Assembly (NCBI GenBank): GCA_934631005.1
Contig: CAKTXA010000052.1
Span: forward strand, 1 to 7,263
Length of the DNA: 7,263 nt
Direction: 5' to 3'
Origin: an uncultured Oscillospiraceae bacterium
GTDB lineage: Bacteria > Bacillota > Clostridia > Oscillospirales > Oscillospiraceae
Each line of letters begins with the position of its first letter. The stretch's first letter is position 1. The position numbers and the translations under genes are program-made. The notes below the pieces were generated by a model that worked only from the letters and a program-made list of their open reading frames with translations, had not been told where the DNA came from and searched no databases. Shown in pieces: positions 5,920 through 7,263 of this stretch.

Positions 5920-6981
5920 ATGAACATCACTGTGACCAGAAATCCGCATCCCGGCAAGCTGCCGCCGGCCGATCAGCTGGGCTTCGGCTCGGTCTTTACG
6001 GATCATATGTTTGTTATGGACTACGCCGAGGGCCGCGGCTGGCATGACGCGCGCATCGTGCCCTACGGGCCCATCAGCGTCTCGCCCGCGGCGAGCGTGC
6101 TGCACTACGGCACCGAGGTGTTTGAGGGCCTGAAGGCCTACCGCACGCCGGACGGCGGCGTGCAGCTGTTCCGCCCGTGGGAGAATGTGGCGCGCCTGAA
6201 CCGCTCGTGCGACCGGCTCGGCCTGCCGCAAATCGACCCGGACGACGGCCTGCAGGCCATCAAGAGTCTTGTGGACGTGGACCGCGACTGGGTGCCGAAC
6301 GACCCCGGTACGTCGCTCTACATCCGCCCGTTCCTGTTTTCCACCGACCCCACGCTGGCCCTGCACGGCGTGCATGAGGCGATGTTCGTCGTCATCCTCT
6401 CGCCGTCCGGCAGCTACTTCAAGGACGGGCTGCAGCCCGTGCCCATCATGGTGGAGACCGAGGACGTGCGCGCCGTGCGCGGCGGCACGGGCGAGGCGAA
6501 GTGCGGCGGCAACTACGCCGCGGCGAACCGCGCGGGCGACAAGGCCATCGAAAAGGGCTTTTCGCAGGTGCTGTGGCTGGACGGCGTGGAGCGCAAATAC
6601 GTGGAAGAGGGCGGCGGCATGAACGTCATGTTCAAAATTGATGGCACCGTCGTCACGCCGATGCTCACCGGCTCGATCCTGCGCGGCGTGACGCGCAAGT
6701 CGTGCATCGAGCTGCTGAAAAGCTGGGGCGTCCCGGTGGAGGAGCGGCTTTTGAGCGTGGACGAGCTGTTTGACGCCGCGCAAAGCGGCGCGCTGGAGGA
6801 GGCGTGGTGCGTGGGCACCGCGGCCGTTATCTCGCCCATCGGCGAGCTCGCCTGGGGCGAGCGCGACTATAAGGTGGGCGGCGGCAAGATCGGCGCGCTC
6901 TCCCAAAAGCTCTACGACGAGCTCACCGGCATCCAATGGGGCACCAAACCGGACCCGTTCGGGTGGACGTGTAAGGTTTGA
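5920..6981 (+). CDS. ilvE: Branched-chain amino acid aminotransferase (class IV PLP enzyme)
   Basis: The 353-residue product is full length for the larger, BCAT/mitochondrial-like subgroup of branched-chain aminotransferases. Visible family motifs are HYGTEVFEGLKAYR (62-75), YIRPFLF (134-140), GGTGEAKCGGNYAAA (188-202) with Lys194 as the PLP-binding lysine, VEEGGGMN (228-235), LTGSILRGVTR (249-259) near the PLP phosphate, and GTAAVISPIG (299-308). It transfers the amino group between leucine, isoleucine or valine and 2-oxoglutarate in the cytoplasm. Such enzymes serve both biosynthesis and breakdown. With no other ilv or leu biosynthetic gene in view, but a 2-hydroxyacid dehydrogenase 12 bases upstream, a fermentative or redox role is at least as likely here. 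The start is fixed by the AAGGAGG site. The gene is last in its operon; only a T-poor hairpin follows (6988-7017). Confidence 0.95.
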   Translation: MNITVTRNPHPGKLPPADQLGFGSVFTDHMFVMDYAEGRGWHDARIVPYGPISVSPAASVLHYGTEVFEGLKAYRTPDGGVQLFRPWENVARLNRSCDRLGLPQIDPDDGLQAIKSLVDVDRDWVPNDPGTSLYIRPFLFSTDPTLALHGVHEAMFVVILSPSGSYFKDGLQPVPIMVETEDVRAVRGGTGEAKCGGNYAAANRAGDKAIEKGFSQVLWLDGVERKYVEEGGGMNVMFKIDGTVVTPMLTGSILRGVTRKSCIELLKSWGVPVEERLLSVDELFDAAQSGALEEAWCVGTAAVISPIGELAWGERDYKVGGGKIGALSQKLYDELTGIQWGTKPDPFGWTCKV

Positions 6982-6987
6982 CAGCAT

Positions 6988-7017
6988 CCCGCGGGAGGGG
7001 CAAGCCCCTCCCACGGG
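6988..7017 (+). terminator. Possible terminator hairpin after ilvE, without a T-tract
   Basis: CCCG/CGGG plus GGGAGGGGC/GCCCCTCCC form a long stem with one C-A mismatch and an AA centre, starting seven bases after the aminotransferase stop. The following bases (TTCGTACTGC) contain no T-run. It is thus a poor classical terminator and may be part of the repeat mosaic that protects the 3' end. Confidence 0.4.
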
Positions 7018-7103
7018 TTCGTACTGCCGTTCTTTTGGGGCAGTGCCGATTTGCAGAAGCGTCTTGGCTTCCCCTGGGGGAAGCTGTCAGCCGAAGGCTG
7101 ACT

Positions 7104-7175
7104 GATGAGGGCCGGGGAGCAGTTGCGTTTTGCCAGGCATGCTAAGCTATCCATAAGTGCTCCCCGGCCCTCATC
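7104..7175. repeat. 18-bp perfect inverted repeat with a 36-base centre
   Basis: GATGAGGGCCGGGGAGCA (7104-7121) is exactly complementary to TGCTCCCCGGCCCTCATC (7158-7175). The 36-base centre is less GC-rich than its surroundings and includes a GCATGC palindrome (7137-7142). Smaller hairpins lie on both sides, with TTCCCC-type stems flanking at some distance, so the whole looks like a nested, roughly symmetrical palindromic element. Confidence 0.85.
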
Positions 7176-7263
7176 CGCCCCCTTCAGGGGCACCTGTCCC
7201 TACCCTCTTTGTCCCTTCGGGACATTTCCCCCTGATAGGGGGAATCGGCCCCGAGGGGAAGGT

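Larger units (their letters stand above)
6985..7263. repeat. Non-coding mosaic of palindromic intergenic repeats
   Basis: No gene is supported here. The stretch is a chain of hairpins. One stem is GCTTCCCC/GGGGAAGC (7067-7084). Another is GTCAGCC/GGCTGAC with a GAA loop (7086-7102). An 18-bp inverted repeat follows (7104-7175), then GCCCC/GGGGC (7177-7191), GTCCC/GGGAC (7211-7223) and TTCCCCCT/AGGGGGAA (7226-7244). From memory, very similar TTCCCC...GGCTGACTGATGAGGG units are abundant between genes in Faecalibacterium and other Oscillospiraceae. The element probably continues past the window end. Whether it is mobile (MITE-like), REP-like or an RNA-processing element cannot be told from one copy. 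Confidence 0.75.

Noticed and set aside
3382..7014. Very long open frame (1210 codons) on the minus strand across the whole permease-dehydrogenase-aminotransferase operon
   Set aside because: It is antisense to three genes with complete family motifs. Its translation is dominated by Arg, Ala, His and Asp with no recognisable domain. High GC at third codon positions on the + strand removes stop codons from this antisense frame.
6912..7193. Minus-strand frame of 93 codons over the end of ilvE and the repeats
   Set aside because: Its translation is simply the palindromic repeat read as protein. Such frames are often mis-annotated in repeat-rich genomes.

Overview
The window is GC-rich, and all its convincing genes lie on the + strand. 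Ribosome binding sites are of the AGAAAGGA or AAGGAGG type, there are strong intrinsic terminators, and the end of the window carries a mosaic of palindromic intergenic repeats. Together with the protein families present, this suggests a high-GC, anaerobic gut Firmicute of the Oscillospiraceae/Ruminococcaceae type. That placement is an inference from style, not from a marker gene.

Layout. (1) 1-2100 holds the 3' part of a fused gene: a hormone-sensitive-lipase-type alpha/beta hydrolase followed by a condensation/alcohol-acetyltransferase-like domain with an intact HxxxDG motif. (2) 2149-2847 encodes a membrane protein with an N-terminal CxxC/CxxC zinc ribbon and six hydrophobic segments (DUF6320-like). 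It is probably cotranscribed with gene 1 and ends at a clear terminator (2852-2880). (3) 2881-3372 holds a candidate promoter, a well-placed ribosome binding site, a 73-codon ORF with four consecutive Ile codons, an internal terminator-like hairpin and a strong terminator (3279-3313). (4) 3373-6981 is a tight three-gene operon: LctP-family 2-hydroxyacid permease, an NAD-dependent L-2-hydroxyacid dehydrogenase resembling L-2-hydroxyisocaproate dehydrogenase, and a branched-chain aminotransferase (ilvE). (5) 6982-7263 is non-coding and densely palindromic.

How the genes may work together. The operon reads as one metabolic unit. The aminotransferase converts leucine, isoleucine or valine to 2-keto acids. 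The dehydrogenase reduces these to L-2-hydroxy acids using NADH. The permease moves the hydroxy acid across the membrane. This would be a redox-disposal branch of branched-chain amino acid fermentation, or its reverse: salvage of hydroxy acids into amino acids.

The most interesting part is the region upstream of this operon. No good promoter is visible between the 3279-3313 terminator and the permease, while a promoter-driven short ORF rich in Ile/Leu codons precedes that terminator. It may therefore be a transcription-attenuation leader for a branched-chain amino acid operon. A small independent membrane-protein gene explains the same ORF and is the main alternative. I found no CRISPR array, tRNA, rRNA, phage gene or transposase, and no obviously new defence-type system.
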